DNA of 64,000 bases from Notospermus geniculatus (Eukaryota; Nemertea; Pilidiophora; Heteronemertea; Lineidae): positions 93,111 to 157,110 of the forward strand of contig NMRB01000602.1 of assembly GCA_002633025.1 (NCBI GenBank). The letters are read 5' to 3'. The first letter of the stretch is position 1. Each line of letters starts with the position of its first letter. The notes below the pieces were generated by a model that was not told where the DNA came from, did no database searches, and worked only from the letters and a program-made list of their open reading frames with translations. Positions 25,053 to 35,878 of the stretch are shown one piece after another. Both the position numbers and the translations under genes were made by a program.

Positions 25053-28000
25053 TCATTTTGTGGTTGAACCACGACAAATAAGAGTGCCAGAAGGCGTGGC
25101 CAGCCGAAGTCCATATAATCTGGTGCATATACGCACCTTGGCTCGAGTTAGCACGAATGTACAATACGAACCAATATTCAACCAGTCGTTCTGAGACCAC
25201 TTTCGAATTTCCAACAGGATTCTGTCCCGGAAAGGGCAGATGCCTATTGACCGCTTGGTAGAAAACGAAAAGTCGAAGATATTATACTAGTGCAGTTTCG
25301 CGAGGGACTTTCCTATCATATATCTACATTTTTATCAGAAGATCACGAAACAGTGAGAGCCTGGGAGAAATTGGAAGAGATCTAGGCCCACTCCCACCAC
25401 ACCCCAAAATAGCTTGAGGAGGTGCAGCCCAGTAGAAATTAACTGTTGTATCCATCCAGATAACGGAACGCACTGTGAGTGATAAGCAAGGGGTATATTT
25501 TCGTTATCCGAAAAGGATATTTAGAATATGCCTACGCATCAGTTCACGAGTGCTAGCCGCGTTGTTGGAAGGCTCTAAAGGTAGGCTACTTGTGTAGTGC
25601 TGCCCTCTGTTTTCGGACATTCAAATCATAATCATAATAGATCATATATTGCGCGTCCTGGTCCTTATGGACCTTTGCGCGTTGATGAACCGTTCGAAAT
25701 TTGCGCATGGATGTTTCAACGTTAAAACATAGAAATATAGGCCTAATTTGAAGGATTTCATTACAACGTTTGTTATACGTAAGCGGCGGGCGCGCGCTAC
25801 TTTCTGATTGCCCAGCATGACCACCAAAATGTGTAATAAACCACATTACTGAAATGTCACTCTGAAGTTTACGTATACATCGTGTCAAATATACGCCAAT
25901 CTGTATAGCTATCTGAGCGATAGACAGCCAGGGTTTGTAGCGTTATATTGTGTTCGCGGAGGTGTGAGGCAGCCTAACAATATGGGACATGGTCGCGTCC
26001 AAAATCACTCTGCGCATGACCATTTTGTTCACTCAAACAACCTCGGACCTAACTCGTTCTTCCAAGAGTCCAGGGCTTGACTGTTTGACATTCGGGGGTC
26101 TTTTCCGAAGAATGACGGAAAGACCCGAGGTATTTGCTCATATCAAAGGGACAGATGCGAAAACAAAATTTGTATATAAGTCTCGTATATGAATTTGAAT
26201 TGTCTAAAATGACCCCTGATATTGTTTCCCAATATTTACAGTGTATCAGTAGGCCTACCATAATGATTGTATAATTTTCGCCAGTGTCCCTTTAAATCAT
26301 GTGCAGAATCCTGCGTTTATCGAGGCCACACGTCCCGGGGAACTTCTTATCAGTTCCAATTTGAAATGACAGACGGCGCCACCTCGATCGCATCAAATAA
26401 AATCACATCAAATAAAATCACATCAAATCAAAAAGAGTTTATTGATTATAATACGAAATACAGGAGATTGAGTGTAGTTTCAAATGGATGTAGCTGCAAT
26501 CTGCCAATATCGACTTGCCTAGAAATATACCATATTCCTTTTTATAACATAGTCCTATTTTAACTCATTTACAAAAGGCATTTTCCGAGGAAAAAAGTAA
26601 GACTCAATAACTCAATAACGGCTTCTGCGGCCGTATTTATAGGATGATCATAATTACCTTAATAAGTCCTAGGTGAAATCCACAAGTAAAACAAATGAAA
26701 TCCAAAAAATAATCAGGTAGCAATTCAAAGTGACACGTCCACTTGTGATGGAGTCTTGACAGCAAACACGTGGCTACACTTGTAACATGAAACATTCGGC
26801 ATGATAGACAAGGCCTATACTGTCAGAACGAGGCTCCAATGTATAAGATACCTGAACCAAGAAAACATCATCAAGAAGTCACCTACAAGGATCGTCAAAG
26901 TTAGCCTAAGTATATCAAAGAAGGTTACATAACATTCACAATAACTTTCAATTATTTCATCCCTACAACGGAAGGTTAATTGCCTAGAAATGAACTTAAA
27001 TCATTGCTTACACAGTCAGATTGTTAATTACACATTTCGATCGCGTGACTCCTCACCACAGACGATACGGGTCATGATGGTGTGTCAGAGTAAACTAAAT
27101 GACGAAAGGTGGCGCGATACCAGGAGCCGTTTGAATGGCAGAATTTCACAAGGAACAGAAGTTGTTATAGCCTACGCGATTGTGCATTCAATTCAGGTCA
27201 ACACACCAACTGAAAAAAGTAAACAAATCAACCCTCCCTCTCCATCATGATGACACAAAACCAGCCAGTACTCGCACAAAAAGGGTGAGTGATGGCTCGT
27301 CGTAATAATAAACAAACGAACGCTGAAGAACACCCCATCTTGCACCATGGTGCTAAAGACAGAGACTGACCTCAAACCACTTCTAAATATAAATCCATTA
27401 TTCTAAATACAAATCCATGTGGTTCTCAACCTCGGCGAACACGTGCGCATCAGCCTCTGTCCTACTTTCGGACTCCGTCGGTAAATAGGAGAGCCCATGT
27501 AAACCCCATGGCTTTTAAACCAAACAGAATCATTTCTTAATTATGAAATCAGTGAAAAACCACAAAATGCCAGAAAAAACATATTAATCGCAAAATAATC
27601 GGTCTTATTATTAGCCCGGACACTACTAGGCATAAAAAGTAACATATACCACCTGAGTGTTTTGAAAGCCGTTAATGATTTAGTGCCGAAAACTGTGTCA
27701 AAATCTCATTTTGGACCAAATATAATGGTCACTTAAAGGGACTATAGGCCCACGTGAACCAATATGCTGATATAGGGGTCTACTGAGGAGTCTGACTTGG
27801 AGACTTGGAGCCCAACTTGACTAGGTCAACGCTGGAATGAAACTTACATCTAGGCCTATCTGGTACACAAGTAGTTGGTGAAGACCAGCCAGGGTATGGG
27901 CGGTTATGTCCGCATAAATTAGACGTGCACAATACATAATAATATTATTTCGGCAAACGTGTGTGTATTCCCAAAAGGGATATATTTCTTGCAAAACAGA

Positions 28001-28486
28001 TGTAAGTATGTCGATAAACACGAAAGTTTTATCCACAATAGCATATTCCTTATTCCACTATTGAAGTCGGGTTCTAAACCACAGTCAGGATAATGGTTGC
28101 TGCCCCAGGACACATTTCAGTCCATATTAGTTTTCAGTAATAAGGGGTTAAAAAGCAAAACGTGTACCTATCCAGCTCATGTACGATCAGGAAGGGGTTA
28201 AACAGGATATATTTCCACAATAGCTAATGCCTATCCTTTGTAAACACCACAAAACTGATGTCAGGATGGTCAATATTCGTTCTACATCACACTGATAGGC
28301 CTACTGTTATTTCAATGAGAGTTTGAATTTCCCGCCTTTTTGGTAACTCTCCTTTAGAAGGAGTCTAGACATACGGCAAACTTTTCACTGCCCGACTGGA
28401 CTGACGAATTTCAAAATACCAGATATCAGATCACAGACAAAATATGGGTCAACAAACTACTTAATTTGACGGGGCTGTTATATTTT
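25053..28486. other. gene-poor host-like region
   Basis: 3.4 kb without a convincing coding frame. It has short simple repeats (for example three AAATAAAATCACATC units near 26395-26435), frequent TAGGCCTA words as in the rest of the non-viral DNA, and no compact gene spacing. The change in texture at about 25.05 kb probably marks the edge of the viral block or an insertion into it. Confidence 0.55.
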
Positions 28487-29408
28487 CTAGACAATGAACA
28501 TCATTTCAATGCATAAACACCATCCACGTCTCAGTAAAATCGACCGTTCGAAGAAGGCCATGAAGTGCCGTGACATTGTTTTCAATTCAACGCTAAATAA
28601 AGCCGAGACAGCCGAACTTGTTGATTCTTTACAGACAAACTGACCAAATACTTGCGTAACAAACCATGATGACTTCTTTCCTAGAATCTCTTCNACACCT
28701 ATCGACTGTATCCATGTCGTAGTCAAAAATTCTTAAAATGTCGATCGCCGAGTTGACGTTTCTGATGAGGAATGGGTGTTCATGATGGAGTCTTATGAAT
28801 AAATCGGGATGGAGTTGACTTAACTGTTCGACCAGATGACTTTCTTCGACGCATCGTAGTTTTCGTCGTGTGGTCGGGAACACGATCGTCAGGATACAAT
28901 CCAGCCGTTTTATTAAGTCGACGTCATCACCTTCCTCGTAGCGGAGAAGTATCTTTTTGTGCATGGTGTCCAGTGGCCATCTACAGACGTCTACCAGAAA
29001 TGTGACTAGGCTGTATCTGCAGTTGCGAACATGTCGATGCAAGATGTCGTATCGTACAGCAAACGATTTTACGCATGATGCGGCCAAATCGATGCAGTTG
29101 TTGCAGTAGGTGACGAATCGTGGTCGTTGGTCGATCTCGTCTGGGTCTGCGATGTGTCGCGTTGTCGTCAGGACAGCTCGGGCACACTCTTCACAGATGA
29201 CGCTAGTTGGGTACTCACTTTGGCGAGAGTTGTGATGTCCAGCATCCTTCAGCTCCATCTTCCTCATGTCGTCAAACAGACTTGCGTCAATTTGTGCCAG
29301 TGTTAAATCTCCACAGACACTCTCGAGGCACTTCACGTGGTTATGATCAATAGTGAAACGCACGATAGTTGGTAAACATCCAAAGCAGAAAGTACTGGGA
29401 CTTGCCAT
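28487..29408 (-). CDS. isolated Cys-rich ORF, possibly viral, frame broken at an ambiguous base
   Basis: The main frame (28629-29408, ATG start, 259 codons) encodes a protein with FCFGC at the N terminus, CEECAR near residue 73, YCNNC near 101 and further Cys/His residues, compatible with zinc binding. The base at 28694 is ambiguous. Just there a second frame (28487-28726) is open and continues for 60-70 codons, so an indel or sequencing error may separate two parts of one gene. A GC-rich CTCCGCCCCC element lies near 29472-29481. No family is recognised. It is assigned to the virus only because it is a long intronless frame in a gene-poor surround, and it could instead be a host gene. Confidence 0.5.
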
Positions 29409-29894
29409 GTTGAATGATGAAAATCGTGTGCTGGCGGTTCGGAAATACTGGCACTCTTTAAGATCAGAGTGCTCCGCCCCCAGCCAGCCAATTAATGTTC
29501 ATCAACCATTCACAGCGCAGTCCAGTAGAACTGGTCAAAATGTACAATAGCCTAAAAGGGTCACAAATGGACTGAATGCCATTAGGGCGGGCCTAATCGT
29601 CGAAGCGTGACACCCTGACAGCATGACCAATGGCCTGATTGGTCAGTGTCGTGTTACCGTGACGCGTTCACGATTATACACTGGGTTGCGGGGTCAACAA
29701 GAGTGTGTTCTGTTTCAAACCTCTCTACTCTCAGACAACCAGGCAGCCAACGGTCTACGTAAAGATACATGCCCTAAACCATCATCAATGAACCCTCTTC
29801 TACTGAATCAAGAAAATGCTTGCCCAGGAATAACAGCACAGGTGGCCAGAAGAAAAGAGGGAGGTTTAGATTACACATGTGCATGAATACGTTT

Positions 29895-30050
29895 GCGTAA
29901 TTACACATAAACAGGCTACAGAATGTGGCGTAATTCCTAACTCTGCAGGCCTGAACCATGGTTGACCTTGACCTTGATATCAGACCATCCATGCAGGCCT
30001 GCATAGTTAGGAATTACGCCACACACTGTAGTGTTATGTGTAAGTACGCG
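29895..30050. mobile_element. foldback MITE, family C copy 1
   Basis: Arms of about 59 bases begin GCGTAATTACACAT and share GGCGTAATTCCTAACT; the centre reads TTGACCTTGACCTTGATATC. A second copy with the same centre lies at 35253-35398, so the two bracket 30.05-35.25 kb. Confidence 0.85.
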
Positions 30051-30510
30051 AATGTGTCTTCACACCCGCTAAACGTCTCTTCGGTTTGTCGAGATACGTA
30101 CCAAGACACAAAGTGAACAATTCAAAGATGGACATTTTTTATTTTCAATAATAGATTTATTCACTATGCATATGTACACACATGGGCAAAAGGAGACGTA
30201 GTGAATTGTACACGCGATATTTACATGAAGAACCGACTTACAAGATAAGGCGCATAAGGCAAGGAATCGACGAGAACTATAGCCCGCTTCCCCCCCGGAA
30301 ACCCCCATCCCCATGTCCCCAAACCCCCAAAAAACGTGAAGATAGACCGAGACTCGCACACCCAAATCACTTATACTACAAAGAACATTGTTGGTCTGTG
30401 TTCGAAAACATACTTTTGTTTTGGTGCCGAAACGGATAAACACAGCTGTAAAGGTATACAGCAATGGCGGAAATGCTTTGACGAAGGAGCACCATCTCAA
30501 AGCGCTAAAA
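30051..30510. other. patchwork region, no firm gene
   Basis: An 85-codon plus-strand frame (30182-30439) encodes a basic, Pro-rich peptide starting MGKRRRSELYTRYLHEE, but I see no promoter or homologue for it. The stretch near 30406-30460 (CATACTTTTGTTTTGG, GATAAACACAGCTGTAAAGG) recurs at 34199-34250, showing local duplication. Confidence 0.35.
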
Positions 30511-30801
30511 TCACAGCGGAGCGGCGAAGGCGTTAACAGAGGGTTCAGAGTGGTTGGAAATCGAGTTATGACATACGAACAGATTCGGACAGAACTCAGC
30601 TACTTTTTCCCCTTCTCTGTAGGCATGCTTCCGTACGTGGGGATAAAATTCTCGAAGTTTTTTCCCAAAATGAACATGCGTACATATTTTTGTACTCTTA
30701 GTCATTTTTTTATATAGTGTGTACACTGCTTCGACTGGTACACGACGTCCATTATCTTTCTTAATGTACGTTGTTAAAAATACATGTGTACTAGTATCCA
30801 T
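30511..30801 (-). pseudogene. truncated paralogue of the RFX-like domain protein (locus A), 96 aa
   Basis: The first ~63 residues match the N-terminal half of the protein at 35879-36457: GRRVPVEAVYTLYKKM and FGKKLREFYPHVRKHAYRE align with GRRVPVESVYSLFKKL and FGKKLRAFFPNIVKHTYRE. After that the frame departs, and the second half of the winged helix (the Y-x-GI end) is absent. It is either a truncated copy or the first exon of a spliced gene. Three 23-base tandem repeats lie just upstream (30803-30871). Confidence 0.65.
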
Positions 30802-30802
30802 T

Positions 30803-30871
30803 ACGTCTTTATATTACTTTTACTGACGTCTTTATATTACTTTTACTGACGTCTTTATATTACTTTTACTG
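30803..30871. repeat. 23-bp tandem repeat, three units
   Basis: GTCTTTATATTACTTTTACT plus GAC is repeated three times between the two parts of locus A. Confidence 0.85.
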
Positions 30872-31017
30872 ACGACACGTCTCGTCGACAAATTTCTTAA
30901 ATTTCCCCCGGGCTTCAATATACTTGAGTACATTCACGTAACAGTCAATAATGACTGTTACCGTTCGTTGCGCCTGTGTATCAAAAGAGAGTTCCTTGTG
31001 GATCTCGGAGAGCCGTA

Positions 31018-31160
31018 TTAAAGCGAATCGAAAGCGAAAAAATGTAAACAAACTTCTCCAGAATGTCAACAAAGAAATTTTCGTGCATTTTGATTGGCTG
31101 AATTTTGTGTTTACAAACACCAGCCAAATGTAAACAAAATCCGCTATCGATTCGCTTTAA
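31018..31160. mobile_element. TTAA-flanked MITE, 143 bp
   Basis: TTAA followed by AGCGAATCGAAAGCG at the left and CGATTCGCT followed by TTAA at the right. An inverted, longer relative occupies 53745-53936 with the same ends and TTAA flanks. TTAA target duplication is the hallmark of piggyBac-type transposition; no transposase gene is in the window. Confidence 0.85.
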
Positions 31161-31168
31161 GAATGGAT

Positions 31169-31285
31169 CCGTCGCCACCTGATCCGTCGCCAAAGGATGT
31201 GCCGTCGCCACCTGATCCGTCGCCAAAGGATGTGCCGTCGCCACCTGATCCGTCGCCAAAGGATGTGCCGTCGCCACCTGATTCG
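31169..31285. repeat. 33-bp tandem repeat, about 3.5 units
   Basis: The unit contains CGCCACCTGATCCGTCGCC and AAAGGATGTG. It is open in several frames (a Pro/Ser/Asp-rich peptide on the plus strand), so the coding strand is set only by comparison with locus B. Confidence 0.9.
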
Positions 31286-31394
31286 TCGCTACTTTTACCC
31301 AAAAACGGAAAACCTGACGGTATCAGTATACAGAATCACTAGATGTGTAACATTCATACGATTCCAAGGCATCAATTTTGTAGTGACAGAAGTG

Positions 31395-33640
31395 GGGAGT
31401 TTTCGAAATCAAACCTTAAACGTAAACGTAAACGACAACGTAAAAGAAAAGAAGTTTAGATGAGTATGAAAATAACGTTGTCGTTTTTTGTCTATCGTTT
31501 TGATTTCTAAACCTCCCAAATTTCGTACCAGGAAGAAATCGCTTAAATCCCCATGCCTTTTCCCCTGCCCCCCCCCCCACCTCCCCATGACCTAATCCAC
31601 ACATCAAAGAAGTGGAAGATCGTTGGTAAGTGCAAACACCCAGAGTGGTGGACTTCGGAAAAAAACATATCTATGACTAACCCCAACCAAAAACCCTACC
31701 CTAAGCCCTAAACCCTAACCCCTAAATCAAAGATAAACGTTTGAATCCCCCTCAAATAACCCAGTACACGGCCAGCGTAAGAAGAGAAAAGAGAAGAGAT
31801 AATCCCAACAACCTCAAGACGGCCAGCATAAGACGAGATGTGACAAATAAGGAAGTACCCCAACCTCATACAAGAATACCCCAATCTAATAGATGCGACA
31901 AACCCCTCGATCAGCTTAAAGACATTTTTAAGAAGATGCTAAAAGAAGAGATGTGCATGGCAAATGACCAACACCGGCTATCACCCGATATGTTTGGAAA
32001 ACCCGCCAAACATCATGCGTTCGACTGCAAGGACACCCCGTTCGTGATTTATGGAAAAAATAGCTGAACCTGCACACGAATTAGTCGAAGACAAGTACAA
32101 GGACTTGACATACAAGTTAAAAGAATTAGTTGAGGAAGAAGCCGAGGTGCGAAAGGAATCCAAAAGGAAGGGTGCCACCAAACCCCCCACCCCAACCTAA
32201 TACGAAAATATCCCAATTCTAAAAATTTGTGGCAGCTGAAGAAGAGATAGTTCACCTACAAGAACCGCAGTAATTTGCCCGGATGTACAGAGCCGAAATG
32301 TTTCGTCTCCGAAGGAAATGAAAAAACTCTTGTTAGATGTGTTGTTCAATACTTGGAAGACATAGCACTATGCGCTCATGATCTGATTGAGACTAAATAT
32401 CAGGACACAACAGATGAACTAAAGCGTTTGGTGAAAGAAGAGACGGAAGCGTTTGACGGTGCCCTCTCCAAACGAAAAGGTTTGAACGGTGGATAAAGCA
32501 GCTGCCTGTTGTAGGGTTCAATTCGTCCAAATAGCCTACGATTTGAATGCCATGAAAAGTGCGTTTTTCCCCGCTCTCCTGGACAGGATCAAATCTGTCA
32601 AGCAAACGTGACTGTTATTAAAAAGTTCAACTATATGACGATCAGTACTGTCAATCTCAAAATACTGGACATTCTGAATTTTTTTCACCCCAAACAATAC
32701 ACTTGCAGAGCAAAGGTGCATTCCGTATGAATGGTTCACACACCTCGATCAAACCTTAAACGTAAACGTAAACGACAACGTAAAAGAAAAGAAGTGGGGA
32801 AGTTTAGATGAGTATGAAAATAACGTTGTCGTTTTTGTCTATCGTTTTGATTTCTAAACCTCCCAAATTTCGTACCAGGAAGAAATCGCTAAAATCCCCA
32901 TGCCTTTTCCCCTGCCCTTTTTTGCCAAAATTTAGGCCTTTTTGGAAACAATAATAAAATATCTACCAATAAAGCTCTCAAAAACGGCCAAAAAAGGGTA
33001 TTTTGAGGTTGCAGTTGTCAAAACGTACGGAACTACATCGGAAGAATAACACCAAATTACTCAACAGGTTCTTGGTTACTTTATCAAACCCAAACACCTG
33101 GAAATATTCAGCCAACATTGGAACCAGATTATGACTCGAAAAGTGACCGACGGACAGAGACAAAAACTATATAATTATTTGCTCAAGTCCACTTCTTTTG
33201 AGGAACTCGAGAAAATCTTTCTTGACATTCACCAACAACAAATGAATCAATATGAAGTCAATTATTCTTGGATTTATTCTCTACAACAATATCGATGGTG
33301 AGCGGCGATATTATCATGCCAGCAACAGATTCGGACAGAACTCAGCTACTTTTACCCAAAACGGAAAGTTCTACCTGACGGTAGAACCACTAGATGTGTA
33401 ACATTCATACGATTCCAAGGCATCACTTTTTGTAGTGGCTGAAGTGGGGAGTTTTCGAAATCAAACCTTAAATGTAAACGTAAACGACAACGTAAAAGAA
33501 AAGAAGTGGGGAAGTTTAGATGAGTATGAAAATAACGTTGTCGTTTTTGTCTATCGTTTTGATTTCTAAACCTCCCAAATTTCGTGTCAGGAAGAAATCG
33601 CCGAAATCCCCATGCCTTCCCCCCTGCCCCCTCCCCAAGA
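31395..33640. repeat. three dispersed copies of a ~180-bp hairpin repeat
   Basis: Copies lie at about 31395-31575, 32749-32925 and 33448-33640. Each begins near AATCAAACCTTAAA(C/T)GTAAAC, folds back on AACGTTGTCGTTTTT...GATTTCTAAACCTCCC and ends AATCCCCATGCCTT. Related short hairpins (GTTTAGAAATCAAA type) occur at 35447-35510 and 35755-35790. Telomere-like degenerate CCCTAA words lie at 31685-31725. Confidence 0.8.
31920..32496 (+). pseudogene. duplicated protein-coding remnants (AHDL/AHEL helical repeat)
   Basis: Two stretches encode similar peptides: near 32065-32180 (AHELVEDKYKDLTYKLKELV) and near 32368-32470 (AHDLIETKYQDTTDELKRLV). A third related patch, encoding FGKPAKHHAFDCKD (31993-32034), recurs at 34630-34690 as FGKPTEQQQHHHAFDC behind a CAVC pair, and the words AAGAGATGTGCATGGCAAAT recur at 31947 and 34899. 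These are scattered pieces of one decayed gene or element family. Frames are broken, and the function is not recognised beyond a possible zinc motif. Confidence 0.45.
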
Positions 33641-34599
33641 CCGAAAGTAGCATGTTTGAATCTAGATGGTAATGCGGATGTCAGGTCGACCTTGCGATGG
33701 CACAGAACAGGCGCAGGCTGACTTTTCTGGATCACTTTGCGTCTGAGGCACGACAGCGTGGAATAAATCAGTCGCCGATCTGGTGTGACATGACTGCAGT
33801 TGCGTCTCAGTTACGACGATCGGAATCAGTCGCCGACCAAAAAGATCACGAATCGCGAGAGTTGAACCTATTCAACTTCTGTGTCATCCCGACTGGCGTA
33901 ATCCATTCGCAGGTGACCAGAACAGGGCTACGATTCCCTGCGCGCTGATGCTGCTTGTTCCACGATGATCGTACACATTTTCGTTTTTGTGACCTGACCA
34001 TGATTGCGACACCTGATGCCGATTGTTCCGTCGTAGCGCAGGCAACCGCAGTGCGACTTGACCTACGCATTACACTACAAAGAACATTGATGGATGTAGT
34101 GAAGGTTTGTCTCGCGCGAGAATTATAGTACACAAGCGAACTCCTGGACTCTTTAAATTAGAGTGGAGCGGGGATGGTATTGTCGGGCTTTGCTCAAAGA
34201 CATACTTTTGTTTTGGTGTTGAAACGGATAAACACAGCTGTAAAGGTTTTCAGAAATGACACTGACTGGTCCCTGACTGAACCTTCCTTTCAAGAAGTCC
34301 ATACCGGTAGGCTACCTTTCTGCTGCCTCATAGAATGAAGTGTACATGTAGGACACAGCATGCACAAAACATACAGATTCTGTATACGTGTACTGTGTAG
34401 CGAGTTGAAAGATGACACCAAGCTGATGACCCAGCGTATGGGCATATCTGGGGGTAATTATCTGTGATGGATAGTTGGTAGCAGTGACAGTGACAGATAA
34501 AATAAACAATCTGAAGTGGCTGAAACTGCCAAAACAGGTAGATTTTGTCATAAGACTATGGAGTAAAGGCGGAATGCCTTAATTTTCAAGAAGAAAGAT

Positions 34600-34930
34600 G
34601 CAGACTTTTATCACCCGATGTGTGCGGTCTGCTTTGGAAAACCCACCGAACAACAACAACACCATCATGCGTTCGACTGCAAGGAAACGTACTATGTTTT
34701 GAAACAAAAGGAAATCGTGTCTCAGAGGCCAGAAGACAAGGTGACGCTGATGCAGACCTGAGCACAATTGCTGAGATGGAAAAACTATTTGGCAATTCCT
34801 ATTATGGAAAAACAGCGAAGAGATTTATGAATGTGAGTGAGCATCCCTCGATTAGATTGCCGCGTTTGGCTATGAAAGACATTTTCAAGAAGAAAGAAGA
34901 GATGTGCATGGCAAATGACCGACCCTAATA
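34600..34930 (+). pseudogene. remnant with a family B DNA polymerase motif (K-x3-NS-x-YGK)
   Basis: The frame through 34756-34860 encodes EKLFGNSYYGKTAKRF. The pattern K-x3-N-S-x-Y-G-K is the dNTP-binding finger motif of family B DNA polymerases, and the NSxYGK form is typical of protein-primed polymerases of Polinton/adintovirus-like elements. Upstream, in another frame, is a CAVCFGKPTEQQQHHHAFDC segment. No other polymerase motifs are found nearby, so this is a fragment. Nearby 91-base and MITE repeats show heavy rearrangement. Confidence 0.45.
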
Positions 34931-34959
34931 TACACCCACCCAACCTAATATAAAAAAAT

Positions 34960-35073
34960 CCCAATCTAAAATATTTATGACAGCCGAAGAAGAGATGTGA
35001 AAAAAGGAGCACTCTCCCCTCGGGTACCCCCCAACTCAAAGGGGGGGGAGGGTAAAATGAAGGGGGGGGGTCA
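34960..35073. other. homopolymer-rich tract
   Basis: G-runs of 8-10 bases around 35040-35070 follow the polymerase remnant. No gene is seen between 34930 and 35878 apart from repeats. Confidence 0.4.
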
Positions 35074-35255
35074 CGTGTACAAGAGTACGTGCCCTTTTTC
35101 CCTCGTCGGGTAGTGATTATTATAATTTAAAACTGTCTACATTACTCTGTACGTATACGTTCGACGTGTACAAGAGGACGTGCCCTTTTTCCCTCGTCGG
35201 GTAGTGATTATTATAATTTAAAACTGTCTACATTACTCTGTACGTATACGTTCGC
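35074..35255 (+). repeat. 91-bp tandem duplication
   Basis: Two nearly identical units begin CGTGTACAAGAG at 35074 and 35165 and end GTACGTATACGTTCG. The second unit abuts MITE family C copy 2. Confidence 0.92.
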
Positions 35256-35398
35256 GTAATTACACATGACAGACTACAGCGTGCGGCATAATTCCTAACT
35301 CTACAGGCCTGAGTCGTGGTTGACCTTGACCTTGATATCAGACCATCCAGGCCTGCAGAGTTAGGAATTACGCTACATCCTGTAGTATGCTCACACTA
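35253..35398. mobile_element. foldback MITE, family C copy 2
   Basis: Same ends and same TTGACCTTGACCTTGATATC centre as 29895-30050. Confidence 0.85.
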
Positions 35399-35878
35399 TA
35401 GTATAGTATGTCTGAAATCACGGTACACGTGGCAGAAATAGGAAGGTTTAGAGATCAAACGATAAACGTAAACGTAAACGTAAAAAATGCGTTTGATTTC
35501 TAAACCTCTCTATTTCACCGCATCGAAGAACCGGAAGTTCAGCGTGGATGGATGCAAGAAAAAACTGGATTCGAGCTCGCCAAAAAACGCGGGGGTGTCG
35601 AGCAGAGGCAAAAAAATGCTGGGTTTGAGCCCCTATAATCGAGAGGTTGAGAAATCGCCAGTTAAGGGTCACAATAATCCTAACGTTGTTTTTGATGTAC
35701 ATCAGAAATAGCGTTAGCGTTATTGTTATCATTAACGGAGCGGTTTCTTAACCTCTCGATGTTTAGAAATCAAAAGACAACGTAAAAACACGTTTTGACA
35801 TTGTATATTGAATCGACGAGATGACATGCCACGCGACTACGAGGAGGCTGTTATGAGATTTGCCAATTCTTGCTACCA

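Larger units (their letters stand above)
30866..31285 (-). pseudogene. locus A repeat/helical protein gene, split by a MITE
   Basis: The minus-strand frame at 30866-31015 encodes a helical segment (ELSFDTQAQRTVTVII and following residues) that aligns with the C-terminal part of the locus B gene (ELNFDKAAKKSVSLII). Upstream, 31169-31285 is a 33-base tandem array, in the position where locus B has its 21-base coding array. A TTAA-flanked MITE (31018-31160) lies exactly between the two parts, so the gene appears to have been interrupted by the insertion. Confidence 0.55.

Noticed and set aside
30069-30500. 143-codon minus-strand frame
   Set aside because: Cys/Phe/Val-rich without a recognisable domain, and overlaps duplicated patchwork sequence; no support.
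31169-31285. CRISPR-like array
   Set aside because: Units are directly adjacent with no spacers. A eukaryotic coding-type tandem repeat, as are 36030-36137 and 36689-36870.
31685-31725. Interstitial telomere (CCCTAA-like words)
   Set aside because: Only a few degenerate units; not enough to call a telomere or an integration scar.
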